A stretch of 64,000 nucleotides of DNA from Bacillota bacterium (GCA_023399055.1 JAEWQV010000010.1:434001-498000); one strand, 5' to 3'. Shown: positions 1 to 10,812, counted from the first letter of the stretch. The notes: generated by a model from the letters alone, not told the origin. Numbers and translations: made by a program.

Positions 1-3000
1 AAATTTCCCGTTATCTCAATATTATAATTTTTAGCATTAATGCCTTTTTTTTGATCTTCATAATCTATAGGCATATTTAATTTAGGAATTTTACCCGAAT
101 ACATGTTGATCCAATAATTTTCCTGTTCTTTTATATAATCACTCTGAAAAAGGTTATTCTGCCAAATTACAAAGTCCTTATATTGCAATTTTAATTTCTG
201 TAAGTGGTTACCTTTATATAATTCAATGAAATCTTTTACTAATATATCCATTGACATAGCATCACTTATAATATGATGTACATCAAAAATCATGAAATGA
301 TTCTCTTCGTCCACTGATACAAGTTTAATTCTAAATAGAGGAGCCCTTTCTAAATTAAAAGGCTTGATGAACTCACTTCCAATGGAACTAACATCACCTA
401 CTTCAGCTCTATCATAATCAATCAGAAAATTGATTTGTTTATGAATAACTTGTACAGGTTTTCCATCCATAAACTTAAACGAGGTTCTTAAAACGTCATG
501 ACGTTCAATAAGTTTACTAACTGTTAATTCAAGCTTATCTTTATTTAATATTCCTTCAATCCTTACACCGATTGGTTCGTTGTATTGTATTCCGTCTTTA
601 TTTATTTGATTTGCAAAGAATATTCTTTTCTGTGAGGCTGATAATTGATAATACTGTTGTTCCTCTGCCGACTGAATAGCGGGCAGAACATATTCTTCCT
701 TATTTCCGTTTAAATCTTTGCTGTCCAAACAATTAGCTAATTCGATAATACTAAGATTTCTAAAAAACTCAGATATCTCTAGAATCTTACCTGTTTCTTT
801 AATAAGTATATTAATAATTCTCGTGGCGATTAATGAATCACCGCCCAACTCATAAAAATTATCATTTATATTAATCTCAACATAACCTAACAAACTACCC
901 CAAACTTGAGCTACTACTTCTTCCGTTTTAGTATAATTGCCATTATTCTTGCCCGTTAATTTTACATTCTTAAAATTTTCTTTATTATCTTCTATAAATG
1001 ATTTTTTTTTATTTTTCTTAATCTTTTCAATAATGGATTGTGATAGTTTTATACCAAATAACTTTTCATCATGTAAAACTTGACTGGCTTCATTACTTTC
1101 ATAATTAATTGTTCCTATTATGGCTCTTTCTATTTTTTTATTTATTATCGTTTCAAATCCATATATAGCTTTATATGTTTCCAGTAATTTAAAATACCCC
1201 TCCTTATTGATTCCCTTGCCCATACCGGTTTCTTTCCATGCTGTCCAATTTATTGTTAAAGTCTTTCTACCCATCTGATTTCTCCAGGATGCAAAAGAAT
1301 CCAGAAAACTATTTGCAGCTGTATAATCACTATCACCTAATCCCCCATAAATTGTAGACGCTGATGAAAATAAGATAAAGAAGTCTAGTTCATCCTTTTG
1401 AGTAAGCCTATCTAAAATCCAGGTACCATTCACCTTAGGACACATTACTGTTTCAATTTGTTCCTCTTTCTTCTCTGCAATAAATCCTAGCCCTGGATTA
1501 CCAGCCGCATGAATAATTCCATTTATCTTTCCATAATTTGCTCTAAGGCTAAATAAAATTTCTGCCGCTTCAACTTCTTTCGATATATCGGCAGCTAAAA
1601 TTACTACTTCCGTTCCTAATTTTTCAATTTGAATAATCTTTTTTATTTTATCACTTAGATTCAAATCTAAATTATCACTTAGAATTTTATCCCAAAACTT
1701 CTTTTCAGGAAATTTGGATCGATTTATTAATATTAACCTTACTTTATTTTTTGACGCTATAAACTTTCCAATTTCCAGGCCAATCCCACCTGTACCACCA
1801 GTAATGATATAAACACCATTTTTTCTTACTTCTACCTTATCAGCTTCTGTGGTTGCTATATCAAATTCTTCTAGGCTTTCAATATATTGGCTACCTTCTC
1901 TATAAGCTATCTGGAAATATGAACTAGTTCCAAACAGCATTTTTGAAATATCTTCAGCATTTACATTTTTATCTATATCAAAGCATTTACAATTTAAATT
2001 AAAATGCTCTTTACTAACTACTTTTGCAAAACCAAACATTGTAGCATTCTGAGGATTAATTAATACTTCTGTACCTATTACTTTATTTACATAGCTTGAC
2101 ACAAGGACAATATCAATATTATCAGTTATACTACAATGTAAGATTGCTTTTGTGATATAGAACAAACTATATATACCGTTCTGTTGAGATAATTCCAAAT
2201 CATTTACACTCGCTAACTCTTTACTATTCGCTGATAGCATATGTAGTATTTTACTAATTTTTCTATTTGATATATTTTGGAAAAACCTTATATATCCTTC
2301 CTGGTTATTATTAATTATATATTTGTCCTCAGATTCTTTAGCAAATTCTTTTCCAAGCCGAACCTGAATAACATTTAGGTTTTGATTTTCCAACAAACTT
2401 ATTACTTCGCTACTAGTTTCCTCGTTGTTGGTAAAAACTATTATACTTCCTTGCATGAAGTAATTTTCACCAGTCAATTGTGTTTTCTGCCACTTTATCT
2501 CATATAGCAAATTTTGACTACTAATAAGATCTATTGCAGATGAAGTCTGCGGAGTCTCCACCCAACACCTATTTCTTTCAAATTGGTAGTAAGGAATAGA
2601 AACCTTTTTTCCTATATGCTCATTATACAAATTATCCCAATTTATATTCGCCCCTGAAATATATAACTTACACAGTTCATTTAGTATAGTACTGGTAACA
2701 TTATTCTCCTCTGAATATCTCAAGATTAGCTTTTTGGCTTCATCATCAAGTTTTCTAACTTGTTCCTCTGTAATTTCAAAAATAGATTTAGGCTTTCTAT
2801 TGCTTGTGAATACCTTGTGTTCGGCGTAATAAATCTGTGAATTGTGGTCAAGCTCTTCACTTTCCAAGCTATTAATTATCTCGTTAAACTCTTCTATACT
2901 TCTTATTATAAATGCAATTCTATAATTATAATGTCCTCTACCTGTATTTGCAGTATAGCAAATATCCTGAATACATGTTTTTTCAGAATTGTTAACAAAC

Positions 3001-4496
3001 TGTTTATATGAATTTATTAATTTATCTAAGGAATCTTTGCTCTTAGCTGACATTGTAAATATATGATATTCTCGTTTATCTAAACTGACATCAATTAATG
3101 TATCTGGAGCCTCTTCTATAACAACATGGCAATTAGTACCACCAAGTCCAAACGAACTCACACCACATCTTCTGGGTTCATTCCCTTTGCCCCAGTCAAT
3201 CAAGGTATCATTTACATATAGTGCTGTACTGCAAAAATTGATTTTCCTGTTAGGTCTAAGAAAATGAACAATTGGAGGGAGTTGCTTATATTTTAATGCT
3301 AAAACAACCTTTAATAATCCAGCCATACCTGCTGCATGGTCTAAGTGCCCTATATTGGTTTTTATAGAACCAACTGCACAAAACTGCTTTTTATTTGTAT
3401 ATCGCTTAAAAGCTCTTTGTATTCCATCTATTTCTATTGGGTCGCCAAGTTTAGTTCCCGTACCATGCGCTTCTATATATTCAATTGTCTCTGGATTAAT
3501 CTGTGCATCCCTCCATGCCTCTACTATCGCTTCTTCCTGAGCCAATACATTGGGTGCTGTTATACCTATCGACGAACCATCCTGCGTAACAGCACTCCCC
3601 TTTATTACAGCATAAATATTGTCATTATCCTTTACAGCTTTATTTAACGGTTTTAATAAAAATACAACTACTCCCTCACCACTTCCCGTCCCATCAGAGC
3701 TGTCGTCAAAAGTTTTAGCTCTTCCATCGGAGGATTCCATTCCTGTTTCTAATTGATTTTCAGGGCGTAGCAAATTCACTCTAACACTCCCTGCAAGAGC
3801 TAAATCACATTCACCGCTCCTTATAGATTTGCATGCCTGATGTACTGCAACTAAAGATGATGAGCAACCGGTATCTATAACCATACTTGGTCCTTTAAGA
3901 TCCATGACATAGGAAACTCTGTTGGAAATTAATGGTGTAAAATTACCCGGAAAAGCGTTAGAAGCTGAAGTAGGCTCATATTGCAAAATAAAGCTCTTGT
4001 AATCATAAAACTCATCACCATTAAATGCTGTGTATACCCCTGTTTTTGTACCTGCAAGTTTTTTCCCTCCATATCCTGCATCATCAACAGCTTCAAAAGC
4101 TGTTTCTAGAAATAGCTTTTGATTAGGACTCATAAGACTCGCCTCTTTGGGGGATATCCTAAAGAAATTATAATCAAATTTATCAATCTCTTTTAGATAT
4201 GCAGCTTTACTATATTGTGTAGTTGTTTCACCTTTTGTCTGCATAATATAATCATCTGCATCCTGCTTTCTTAGTTCTGGAAAATCACTGATACAGTCTT
4301 CACCTGAACTGATACTTTTCCAAATCTCATCAAGACTTTCTCCCATTGGTAATTTTGCTGATATACCAATAATTGCAACATCTTTATTTTCACTTTTAAC
4401 CTCTTCTTTTAATAATCCCAATATTTCTGCACCAGTTTGTTTATCTATTTTACCTGAAACTATACCTTCAAATATTCGCTGAATACTTCTATTCAT
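1..4496 (-). CDS. Hybrid PKS-NRPS, KS-KR-carrier-C (C-terminus beyond window)
   Basis: Multidomain synthase, cut by the left edge; about 1,498 residues are visible. Ketosynthase is at about residues 40-480, with active-site Cys near 208 (DTGCSSSL), HGTGTKLGDP near 347 and NIGHLD near 385. A ketoreductase follows, with TGGTGGIG near 903 and YTAANS near 1052. A carrier domain has GGDSL near 1219. A condensation domain starts near 1280 and carries HHIISDAMS near 1408. No acyltransferase domain is present, so this is a trans-AT module served by the discrete AT encoded at 8381-9673. The module should extend and ketoreduce a chain and hand it to an amino acid. ATG at 4496 follows GGAGAAAAAG and overlaps the upstream gene by 8 bp, implying translational coupling. 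The KR would give a beta-hydroxyl; no DH motif was recognised. What the C domain condenses with lies outside the window. Confidence 0.93.
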   Translation of the reverse strand, partial: MNRSIQRIFEGIVSGKIDKQTGAEILGLLKEEVKSENKDVAIIGISAKLPMGESLDEIWKSISSGEDCISDFPELRKQDADDYIMQTKGETTTQYSKAAYLKEIDKFDYNFFRISPKEASLMSPNQKLFLETAFEAVDDAGYGGKKLAGTKTGVYTAFNGDEFYDYKSFILQYEPTSASNAFPGNFTPLISNRVSYVMDLKGPSMVIDTGCSSSLVAVHQACKSIRSGECDLALAGSVRVNLLRPENQLETGMESSDGRAKTFDDSSDGTGSGEGVVVFLLKPLNKAVKDNDNIYAVIKGSAVTQDGSSIGITAPNVLAQEEAIVEAWRDAQINPETIEYIEAHGTGTKLGDPIEIDGIQRAFKRYTNKKQFCAVGSIKTNIGHLDHAAGMAGLLKVVLALKYKQLPPIVHFLRPNRKINFCSTALYVNDTLIDWGKGNEPRRCGVSSFGLGGTNCHVVIEEAPDTLIDVSLDKREYHIFTMSAKSKDSLDKLINSYKQFVNNSEKTCIQDICYTANTGRGHYNYRIAFIIRSIEEFNEIINSLESEELDHNSQIYYAEHKVFTSNRKPKSIFEITEEQVRKLDDEAKKLILRYSEENNVTSTILNELCKLYISGANINWDNLYNEHIGKKVSIPYYQFERNRCWVETPQTSSAIDLISSQNLLYEIKWQKTQLTGENYFMQGSIIVFTNNEETSSEVISLLENQNLNVIQVRLGKEFAKESEDKYIINNNQEGYIRFFQNISNRKISKILHMLSANSKELASVNDLELSQQNGIYSLFYITKAILHCSITDNIDIVLVSSYVNKVIGTEVLINPQNATMFGFAKVVSKEHFNLNCKCFDIDKNVNAEDISKMLFGTSSYFQIAYREGSQYIESLEEFDIATTEADKVEVRKNGVYIITGGTGGIGLEIGKFIASKNKVRLILINRSKFPEKKFWDKILSDNLDLNLSDKIKKIIQIEKLGTEVVILAADISKEVEAAEILFSLRANYGKINGIIHAAGNPGLGFIAEKKEEQIETVMCPKVNGTWILDRLTQKDELDFFILFSSASTIYGGLGDSDYTAANSFLDSFASWRNQMGRKTLTINWTAWKETGMGKGINKEGYFKLLETYKAIYGFETIINKKIERAIIGTINYESNEASQVLHDEKLFGIKLSQSIIEKIKKNKKKSFIEDNKENFKNVKLTGKNNGNYTKTEEVVAQVWGSLLGYVEININDNFYELGGDSLIATRIINILIKETGKILEISEFFRNLSIIELANCLDSKDLNGNKEEYVLPAIQSAEEQQYYQLSASQKRIFFANQINKDGIQYNEPIGVRIEGILNKDKLELTVSKLIERHDVLRTSFKFMDGKPVQVIHKQINFLIDYDRAEVGDVSSIGSEFIKPFNLERAPLFRIKLVSVDEENHFMIFDVHHIISDAMSMDILVKDFIELYKGNHLQKLKLQYKDFVIWQNNLFQSDYIKEQENYWINMYSGKIPKLNMPIDYEDQKKGINAKNYNIEITGN

Positions 4497-7400
4497 CTTT
4501 TTCTCCAATCAGATTATAAGCTTTCAAAGCATTTTCAATAGATATATTTCCTTCTTCTATGCTGTTCAGTAATTCCATTATATCATTTTTACTTTCTACA
4601 TCCTTCACTGTAGTATCTTCTTCCTCATCTTTAAAATTACTAATGAATTGAGACAATTTTGCAATCGTTGTCTGAGCGAAGAGATCTGTTATACTTACCT
4701 CTCCTGGAAAAGATTCTTCTATCATCGAGTGAACCTTTGCTATACGAATGGAGTCTCCTCCTATTTCAAAAAAATTGTCATTGATATTAAACTCATCATA
4801 TCCTAATACATCTCTCCATATCTGAGCAATTCTTTCCTCAATATCAGTATAATTTTGATTATCTTTACCAACCAAGGAAACCTTGTTATTAGATTTGTTA
4901 TTTTTTCTTGTTTTATGTGTATTAGCTTCATGTTCGATTTTCTGTTTTATCTCTTCTGATAATTTAAAGGGCAGATATTCACCTAATTCAAATATCTCAC
5001 TTGAGTAATTAAATTCTCCTATTATCACATTTACAGCATTTTTATCATATATGCAGTCAAAAGCTCTCATGGCTTCCTCTGGATCAATGATTTTAAAGAC
5101 TTGCTTTTCTTCTATGTGTTTTACATAATTCCATGAATCATCTTGTGACCAAACTGGCCATCCTATTGTTAAGGCATCCTGTTTCGTATTATTCCTATAC
5201 CAAGCAAATGAATCTAAATATGAATTAGCAGCCGTATAATCTCCACCCCCAATTCCACCAATTAAACTAACTGCTGATGAAAATAAAATAAAAAAGTCAA
5301 GCTGTTCCTCACTTGTGACCTTATCTAAAATCCAAGTCCCCTCAACCTTAGGTGCTATAACCAATTTAAATATTTCTTCTTTTTCATGTTCAATTGCAAA
5401 TCCCTTCATACCGACGCCTACACCAGCACTATGTATTACACCATTTATTTTTCCATATTGTTCACGAATTAGGTTAAACGTTCTATAGGTAGCTTCCTCA
5501 TCCGTAATATCAGTGCTGTAACACATTACAGTTGATCCCATAGCTTCAATTTCTTGAATTGCTTTTATTTTATTAATTAATTCGCTATTTTGACTTGTTT
5601 CAATAATCTCTGTCCAAATCTCTTTATCCGGCATTTCAGAACGATTTAGGAGTACTAATCTAGCTTTATTCTTTGCGGCAATATTTTTTGCAACATTCAG
5701 ACCTATTCTTCCTGTTCCACCAGTAATAATATAAATGCCATTTTCGCGAATACTTATTTCCTTTTGCTTAAAATTAGTAGGAACAACCTTTTTCAATACT
5801 TCTGTATATCTTTGTCCATTACGATAAGCTACTTTATATATGGTTTCTAAAGAGCACAATTCATTAATTAATTTTTGTGTATCTGTCTTATCGTCCATAT
5901 CTAAACATCTTACTTTTATATTTGGACACTCCCAAACTATTACTTTTCCTAAACCAAACAAGGTAGCATTCTCTGGTCTAATTTTATCCCTGTTATTACT
6001 TACATCATTAACAAATTCTGAAATTAAAAATAAATCAATATGTTCTTTGATTTTTTTCTGTAAAAGCACTTTAGTTAATCTAAATAGATTAACTACCCCT
6101 CTTTCAAGTTTCTCATTTAGGGAATCTAAATCATTCTTTTCTATTTCGATATCCAAAGTAAAGGCATGAATAATTTGTGCTATACGCTGATTATTTCTCG
6201 TTATATCATTAATGAGTAAATTGTAATCGGATTCTGAACCTGTTATTTTATAAAAATCCGTTCGAACTTTTTCATATTTGCTACTTAAAATAGCTTCTAT
6301 TACAGTGTATCCTTTATTTCTCATTTGAAAAATTATCTCAGCTGTTCTTGTACCTGCACCTAAAACTAAGACACATCCATTTTTCATTTTTTTTTGCTCA
6401 TGTCCCAAGTTACTTTTATCCCATGAGGTCATAAAGAAATAATCATTATTATTTACTATATTACAGTTATTTTTCTTTGGTATTTCAATCCAACATCTTT
6501 TTTCTTCAAAAGGATAAGTAGGAAGACTCACTTTGTTATACAACCCTTCCTGATAAAACAATTCCCAATTAACAAATTCCCCGTCAATGAATGACTGGCA
6601 TAATTCTTGTATAAGATTTTCATTTATGTTTATATCACTTACCATTTCTTTTGCTTTAACTGCATCCCTGCTGTATTGATTGACAAAATTATCTACAAAT
6701 CTATATTGATTACTTTCTTCCATTCCACTTTTATTTATTGGGGATTCACAAATACCATAATAAACTCCTTCTTGTATTACCCCCTTGTCCCAAGAATCAC
6801 ATAATTTTTTTAATTTATGTAACATATCTTGATGGTTATTAATTATCAATGCAATTCTATGACTGTAAAATCCTCTTCCCGTACTAGCTGTATAACAGAT
6901 ATCACCTAAATCTGCCTCTCTATCTGCTTGAATCACTTCATAATATTGCTTTATTAAATTCTTTAAGGCACTTTCACTTTTCGCTGACAGAACCAAGACA
7001 TGAATTAGCTTTTCTTTCATGCTATTCGATTTAGAAGATTTCGGTGGTTCCTGAAGTATAACATGACAATTCGTTCCACTCATCCCAAATGAACTTACCC
7101 CACATGTAAGAGGCTTTCCTATACATTCCCATGGGGTCAACTCGTCAATCACATACAAAGGTGAAGTTTCAAACATTATATCTTTATTTGGCCTATTAAA
7201 ATGAATATTAGCAGCAATTTCTTTATATTTAATTGATAGCACTGCTTTTAATAACCCTGCTATACCAGCTGCCGTATCTAAATGTCCTATATTAGTTTTC
7301 ACAGATCCAATAGCACAAAACTGTCTTTTATCTGTATATCTTCTAAAAGCTCTTGTTATGCCCTCAATCTCGATTGGATCCCCAAGCTTTGTTCCAGATC

Positions 7401-8400
7401 CATGTGCCTCTATATAGGTTATATCCTCCGGATTTAACCCTGCCTCACCTAATGCTCTTATGATAACCTCTTCCTGCGCTGCTGTATTAGGTGCTGTTAT
7501 TCCAATTGAACTTCCATCTTGATTTACTGCACTTCCCTTGATAACAGCATAAATATTATCATTATCCTCAATAGCCTTATGTAATGGCTTTAACAATATG
7601 GCAACTACACCTTCACCAGCACCTAATCCATCTGAGTCATAATCAAAAGTCTTGGTTCTTCCAGTCGATGATTCAACTCCGATTTTGGTTTCTCTAAATG
7701 GAAGGAGGTAAATGCGAATCCCACCTGCTATAGCCATATCACATTCTCCATTTCTAATTGCTTGACATGCTACATGTACTGCAACTAAAGATGAAGAGCA
7801 CGCTGTATCTATAATCATACTTGGCCCTTTTAAATCCAACAAATAAGATATTCTACTTGCTATAACAGATGCAACGTTTCCTGGTACGGCCATCGAAAGA
7901 GAAGATGGTTCTATCTCAGAAATGAATTTTTTATATTCAGATCCCCCTTCTGATCCTAAATATACCCCTGTTCTGCTTCCAACTAATTTTTTTCCACCAT
8001 ACCCAGCATCTTCAATAGCACTCCAAGCAGTCTCTAAAAATAATCTTTGGTTAGGATCAGTCAATTTAGCTTCACCTGGAGACATTCCAAAAAAAGTATA
8101 ATCAAATTTATCAATATTATCAATGTAAGCCGCTTCCCCAAAGACAAAACTGTTTTTATCTGCATTTGTGTACTCTAAATACTGATTAATATCTTTCTTT
8201 CTATCTTCAGTAATCTCACTAACACAATCTAATCCATTTCTGATATTATCCCAAAAATGATAAGCATCTTCGGCCATTGGCATCCTTGAACTAAGACCTA
8301 TGATAGCAATATCCTTCTTAGAAACCTTTTTTATTTTTAATAGAGCATTATCTTCTAACTCTAGCGCATCTATATTTAAATCAAGAATTCTGTTTAACAC
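4489..8400 (-). CDS. Trans-AT polyketide synthase module KS-KR-ACP
   Basis: Single-module polyketide synthase of about 1,303 residues. The ketosynthase has DTACSSSL near residue 200, then HGSGTKLGDP and NIGHLD. A linker follows, then a ketoreductase with TGGTGRIG near 892 and YTAANSYLD near 1053, and an ACP with GGDSIRIAK near 1212. No AT, DH, ER or MT motif was seen. It should accept the chain from the Asn NRPS module, add one unit loaded in trans and reduce the ketone. I place the start at GTG 8400 because AAAGGAGA sits 8 nt upstream; an in-frame ATG at 8427 has no comparable site. The start overlaps the AT gene by 20 bp and the stop overlaps the next synthase by 8 bp, so three genes appear coupled. 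Confidence 0.93.
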   Translation of the reverse strand: MLNRILDLNIDALELEDNALLKIKKVSKKDIAIIGLSSRMPMAEDAYHFWDNIRNGLDCVSEITEDRKKDINQYLEYTNADKNSFVFGEAAYIDNIDKFDYTFFGMSPGEAKLTDPNQRLFLETAWSAIEDAGYGGKKLVGSRTGVYLGSEGGSEYKKFISEIEPSSLSMAVPGNVASVIASRISYLLDLKGPSMIIDTACSSSLVAVHVACQAIRNGECDMAIAGGIRIYLLPFRETKIGVESSTGRTKTFDYDSDGLGAGEGVVAILLKPLHKAIEDNDNIYAVIKGSAVNQDGSSIGITAPNTAAQEEVIIRALGEAGLNPEDITYIEAHGSGTKLGDPIEIEGITRAFRRYTDKRQFCAIGSVKTNIGHLDTAAGIAGLLKAVLSIKYKEIAANIHFNRPNKDIMFETSPLYVIDELTPWECIGKPLTCGVSSFGMSGTNCHVILQEPPKSSKSNSMKEKLIHVLVLSAKSESALKNLIKQYYEVIQADREADLGDICYTASTGRGFYSHRIALIINNHQDMLHKLKKLCDSWDKGVIQEGVYYGICESPINKSGMEESNQYRFVDNFVNQYSRDAVKAKEMVSDININENLIQELCQSFIDGEFVNWELFYQEGLYNKVSLPTYPFEEKRCWIEIPKKNNCNIVNNNDYFFMTSWDKSNLGHEQKKMKNGCVLVLGAGTRTAEIIFQMRNKGYTVIEAILSSKYEKVRTDFYKITGSESDYNLLINDITRNNQRIAQIIHAFTLDIEIEKNDLDSLNEKLERGVVNLFRLTKVLLQKKIKEHIDLFLISEFVNDVSNNRDKIRPENATLFGLGKVIVWECPNIKVRCLDMDDKTDTQKLINELCSLETIYKVAYRNGQRYTEVLKKVVPTNFKQKEISIRENGIYIITGGTGRIGLNVAKNIAAKNKARLVLLNRSEMPDKEIWTEIIETSQNSELINKIKAIQEIEAMGSTVMCYSTDITDEEATYRTFNLIREQYGKINGVIHSAGVGVGMKGFAIEHEKEEIFKLVIAPKVEGTWILDKVTSEEQLDFFILFSSAVSLIGGIGGGDYTAANSYLDSFAWYRNNTKQDALTIGWPVWSQDDSWNYVKHIEEKQVFKIIDPEEAMRAFDCIYDKNAVNVIIGEFNYSSEIFELGEYLPFKLSEEIKQKIEHEANTHKTRKNNKSNNKVSLVGKDNQNYTDIEERIAQIWRDVLGYDEFNINDNFFEIGGDSIRIAKVHSMIEESFPGEVSITDLFAQTTIAKLSQFISNFKDEEEDTTVKDVESKNDIMELLNSIEEGNISIENALKAYNLIGEKDE

Positions 8401-9673
8401 ATAAATATCTCCTTTCAATAAAATCATTAAAAAGATGTTCTGTTCCTGTTTGGTTAAATATCTTATTAAATCTGCTTATTTGTTCGTTTATAGGTAATTT
8501 TTTTGTATTAAAAATGGTATAAAGCAAGTCTAAGCACTCTTTCATATCCTCAATACTTGCTTCTGTTCCCTCTTTATCTAATTTTTCTTGTATCTCCTTA
8601 ATTCTTATATAAGGTTTAGTTACCCCTTCACTATATTCATCATTATCCCAATTTCTATTACGCGTAGTGACTGACATAGCTAGGCATCTTGTAACAACTG
8701 AAGGTAGGATAGGTTTGTTTCCTTTATTGTCATTACTTTTTAAGGCTGCTTCAAGCAATATTTTCTTATCAGACTTTTGATTATAGGAAAGAGTAGTAAT
8801 ATTATACACACCACTCTTTATCAAACTCTTTAGTACACTTTGAGGTCCAACTTCAAGTATAGTTGTAACATTATGTAACACCATATAATTAATAATATCA
8901 TTCCACTGTACAGGCTTCATTATCTGTAATGAAAGATTTTGGGCTATAGCATTTTTATTTTCATAAGGCAATGCATATACATTTGAAATTACAGGCCATT
9001 TAAATTCATTTAATTTATATTTAATTAATTCACCGTGTAATTTATCTGCTGCTTTTTCCATCAATGAGCTATGAAAAGGAGCACCCATAATTAACGGTGT
9101 GATTTTTGCTCCGGCCTCAAGCATTCTATCCTCCACTTTCATTACTGCCTCTTGATTACCCGAAATGGCATATTGATTATGAGAATTGTAGCAGGAAATC
9201 ATAGCTATGTTCCCTGATTTTGAAACTCTTTTGCACTCCTCTTCTAATAGGGATAACTGTGCATCTTCAATGATTGTCATGCTCCCTTTTAGACTCTCTG
9301 CTACTTCTTTTGCTAAATTACTTCTTAACCTAACTATCTTTAATGCATCAGCAAAACTTAAAGCCCCGCTGCATACCAGTGCTGAGTATTCTCCAAGACT
9401 ATGACCAGCTAGGTAGTTAGGATTAATATCTACCTCACTCATTAGAGTTCTAAAAGCAGCAACACTTGTGGTAAGAATCGCCAACAGCATGTTCTCAATC
9501 TTATTTAATTCACCTATACTACCCTCAAAGCATACCTTTTGCAAATCAAAGTCTAGTATATTATTTGCTTCATCAAAAGTATCTTTCGCGACTTTAGAAT
9601 CCTCACAAAGTGATTTTCCCATTCCAATGTATTGTGAACCTTGTCCTGGAAATATTAATGCTATATTATTCAT
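8381..9673 (-). CDS. Discrete trans-acting acyltransferase (malonyl-type)
   Basis: FabD-like acyltransferase of 430 residues that loads extender units onto the ACPs of the AT-less modules. The N-terminus carries FPGQGSQ, the nucleophile motif is GHSLG with Ser92, and APFHSSLM holds the catalytic His near 201. Phe immediately before that His fits malonyl-type rather than methylmalonyl-type enzymes; this is a family rule, not proof. About 110 C-terminal residues beyond the normal fold (after about residue 320) are rich in charged residues and have no function I recognise. ATG 9673 is chosen because AAGGAGAGG stands just upstream; a TTG 30 bp further out lacks a site. The gene lies just after a terminator-like hairpin (9705-9734), so its expression may need read-through. 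Confidence 0.9.
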   Translation of the reverse strand: MNNIALIFPGQGSQYIGMGKSLCEDSKVAKDTFDEANNILDFDLQKVCFEGSIGELNKIENMLLAILTTSVAAFRTLMSEVDINPNYLAGHSLGEYSALVCSGALSFADALKIVRLRSNLAKEVAESLKGSMTIIEDAQLSLLEEECKRVSKSGNIAMISCYNSHNQYAISGNQEAVMKVEDRMLEAGAKITPLIMGAPFHSSLMEKAADKLHGELIKYKLNEFKWPVISNVYALPYENKNAIAQNLSLQIMKPVQWNDIINYMVLHNVTTILEVGPQSVLKSLIKSGVYNITTLSYNQKSDKKILLEAALKSNDNKGNKPILPSVVTRCLAMSVTTRNRNWDNDEYSEGVTKPYIRIKEIQEKLDKEGTEASIEDMKECLDLLYTIFNTKKLPINEQISRFNKIFNQTGTEHLFNDFIERRYLCVKQNS

Positions 9674-9704
9674 ACTACCTCTCCTTGCATTATCCTTATT
9701 CAAT

Positions 9705-9734
9705 AAAAAATAGTAGTATTTGCATACTACTATT
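9705..9734 (-). terminator. Mid-operon terminator-like hairpin between fkbH-like and AT genes
   Basis: Read on the minus strand, an 11-bp perfect stem (9724-9734 with 9709-9719) has a 4-nt loop and runs into a U-rich tail (9705-9710). It starts 16 bp after the fkbH-like stop and ends about 30 bp before the AT start, with no room for a separate promoter. The stem is A+T-rich, so strength is uncertain. Confidence 0.65.
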
Positions 9735-9750
9735 ACTTATCCATATAGTT

Positions 9751-10812
9751 TTAAGCTAATGATTTAATATTAATGTAGTCTGGAAAACCTGGTGTTTGTG
9801 AAAAATTATTTTCTAATATTGTGATCCCATTACATTCCCCAAGCTCTTTAAAGCCTGCAAACTTATATGTTATATACATCATTCTATTTCTATCTGTATG
9901 TACAAATTCTGCTTTTAATACAACATTGGCTTTTTGGGCCATATCACTTATGTTATTAATCATTATTGAACCCACTCCTCTGGACATAACGCGACAGGAC
10001 ATCAATAAGAGTTTTATATTCCAATTATCCTCATCACACTCCACAAGTGCTATCCCTATTTTCCCATAGGAACCATATTTATCATCAAGACTTGCAACTA
10101 ACAACTTATACTTATCAGATTCTATAAAATCATGTAACTCCTCATATGAGTAAGTATATCCTGTAGTATTTAACTGATGTGTTCTAACCGTCAACTCCTC
10201 TACACGCTGAAGATCTTTTTCTTTCGCATATTCGATTGTAAACTCCATCCCCAAAGATGCAAGAAACTCCTCTTGTGGCCCAATGAATTTATCTTCCTCA
10301 TTTTTTCTTATCTGATCATTAAGATACATTTTTCTTCTGTTTCTGGCGTCATCAGTTATAAAACGTGGATTTAATTCTGGCATGTTCAGCAAATCATTTC
10401 TATGCAATGCATTAATTAATAGTACTTCCGGTGCAGAGAACCCTACTTCCTCAAGTTCATACTCTTGGTCATCAATAAAGGCAATGGCATCCAATCCAAT
10501 ATTAATCTGTTCGGCTATTGCTTTGATTGAATTAGATTTAGGATTCCAATTTATCTGGGGATAGATAAAATATTCATTTAAGCCTAATTCTTTCAGTTTT
10601 TCTAAAGCAATTGAATATTCATTCTTGCTAGCAATCGACTGGAGAATTCCTCTACTATCCAATTGCTCTACTATACTACAGATATTTTCGTACAAATTAA
10701 CAGATTTATCCTCCATTAATATTCCATCCCATATTGTGTTATCTAAGTCCCAGACTACACACTTTATCTTTCTTTCTTGTTTTTTAGAACTATTTATGTT
10801 ATCTTTGCACAC
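9751..10812 (-). CDS. FkbH-like HAD-IIIC glyceryltransferase/phosphatase
   Basis: A 353-residue FkbH-family protein. Known members dephosphorylate 1,3-bisphosphoglycerate and load the glyceryl group onto a free ACP, the first step toward glyceryl, hydroxymalonyl or methoxymalonyl units. The HAD motif DLDNTIWDG gives Asp22 and Asp24, and IDDQEYE is the acidic loop. The C-terminal half looks like the GNAT-type domain usual in FkbH (MSCRVMSRGVG). Length matches the family. GTG at 10812 is used because AAGGAGG lies 7 nt upstream. The likely partners are the ACP at 14831-15070 and the dehydrogenase at 15159-16010. No FkbI-type acyl-CoA dehydrogenase or O-methyltransferase is in the window, so the final unit is unclear. 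Confidence 0.88.
   Translation of the reverse strand: MCKDNINSSKKQERKIKCVVWDLDNTIWDGILMEDKSVNLYENICSIVEQLDSRGILQSIASKNEYSIALEKLKELGLNEYFIYPQINWNPKSNSIKAIAEQINIGLDAIAFIDDQEYELEEVGFSAPEVLLINALHRNDLLNMPELNPRFITDDARNRRKMYLNDQIRKNEEDKFIGPQEEFLASLGMEFTIEYAKEKDLQRVEELTVRTHQLNTTGYTYSYEELHDFIESDKYKLLVASLDDKYGSYGKIGIALVECDEDNWNIKLLLMSCRVMSRGVGSIMINNISDMAQKANVVLKAEFVHTDRNRMMYITYKFAGFKELGECNGITILENNFSQTPGFPDYINIKSLA

Noticed and set aside
8401..8427. ATG start at 8427 for the PKS module
   Set aside because: The AAAGGAGA site is downstream of it and correctly spaced for GTG 8400.
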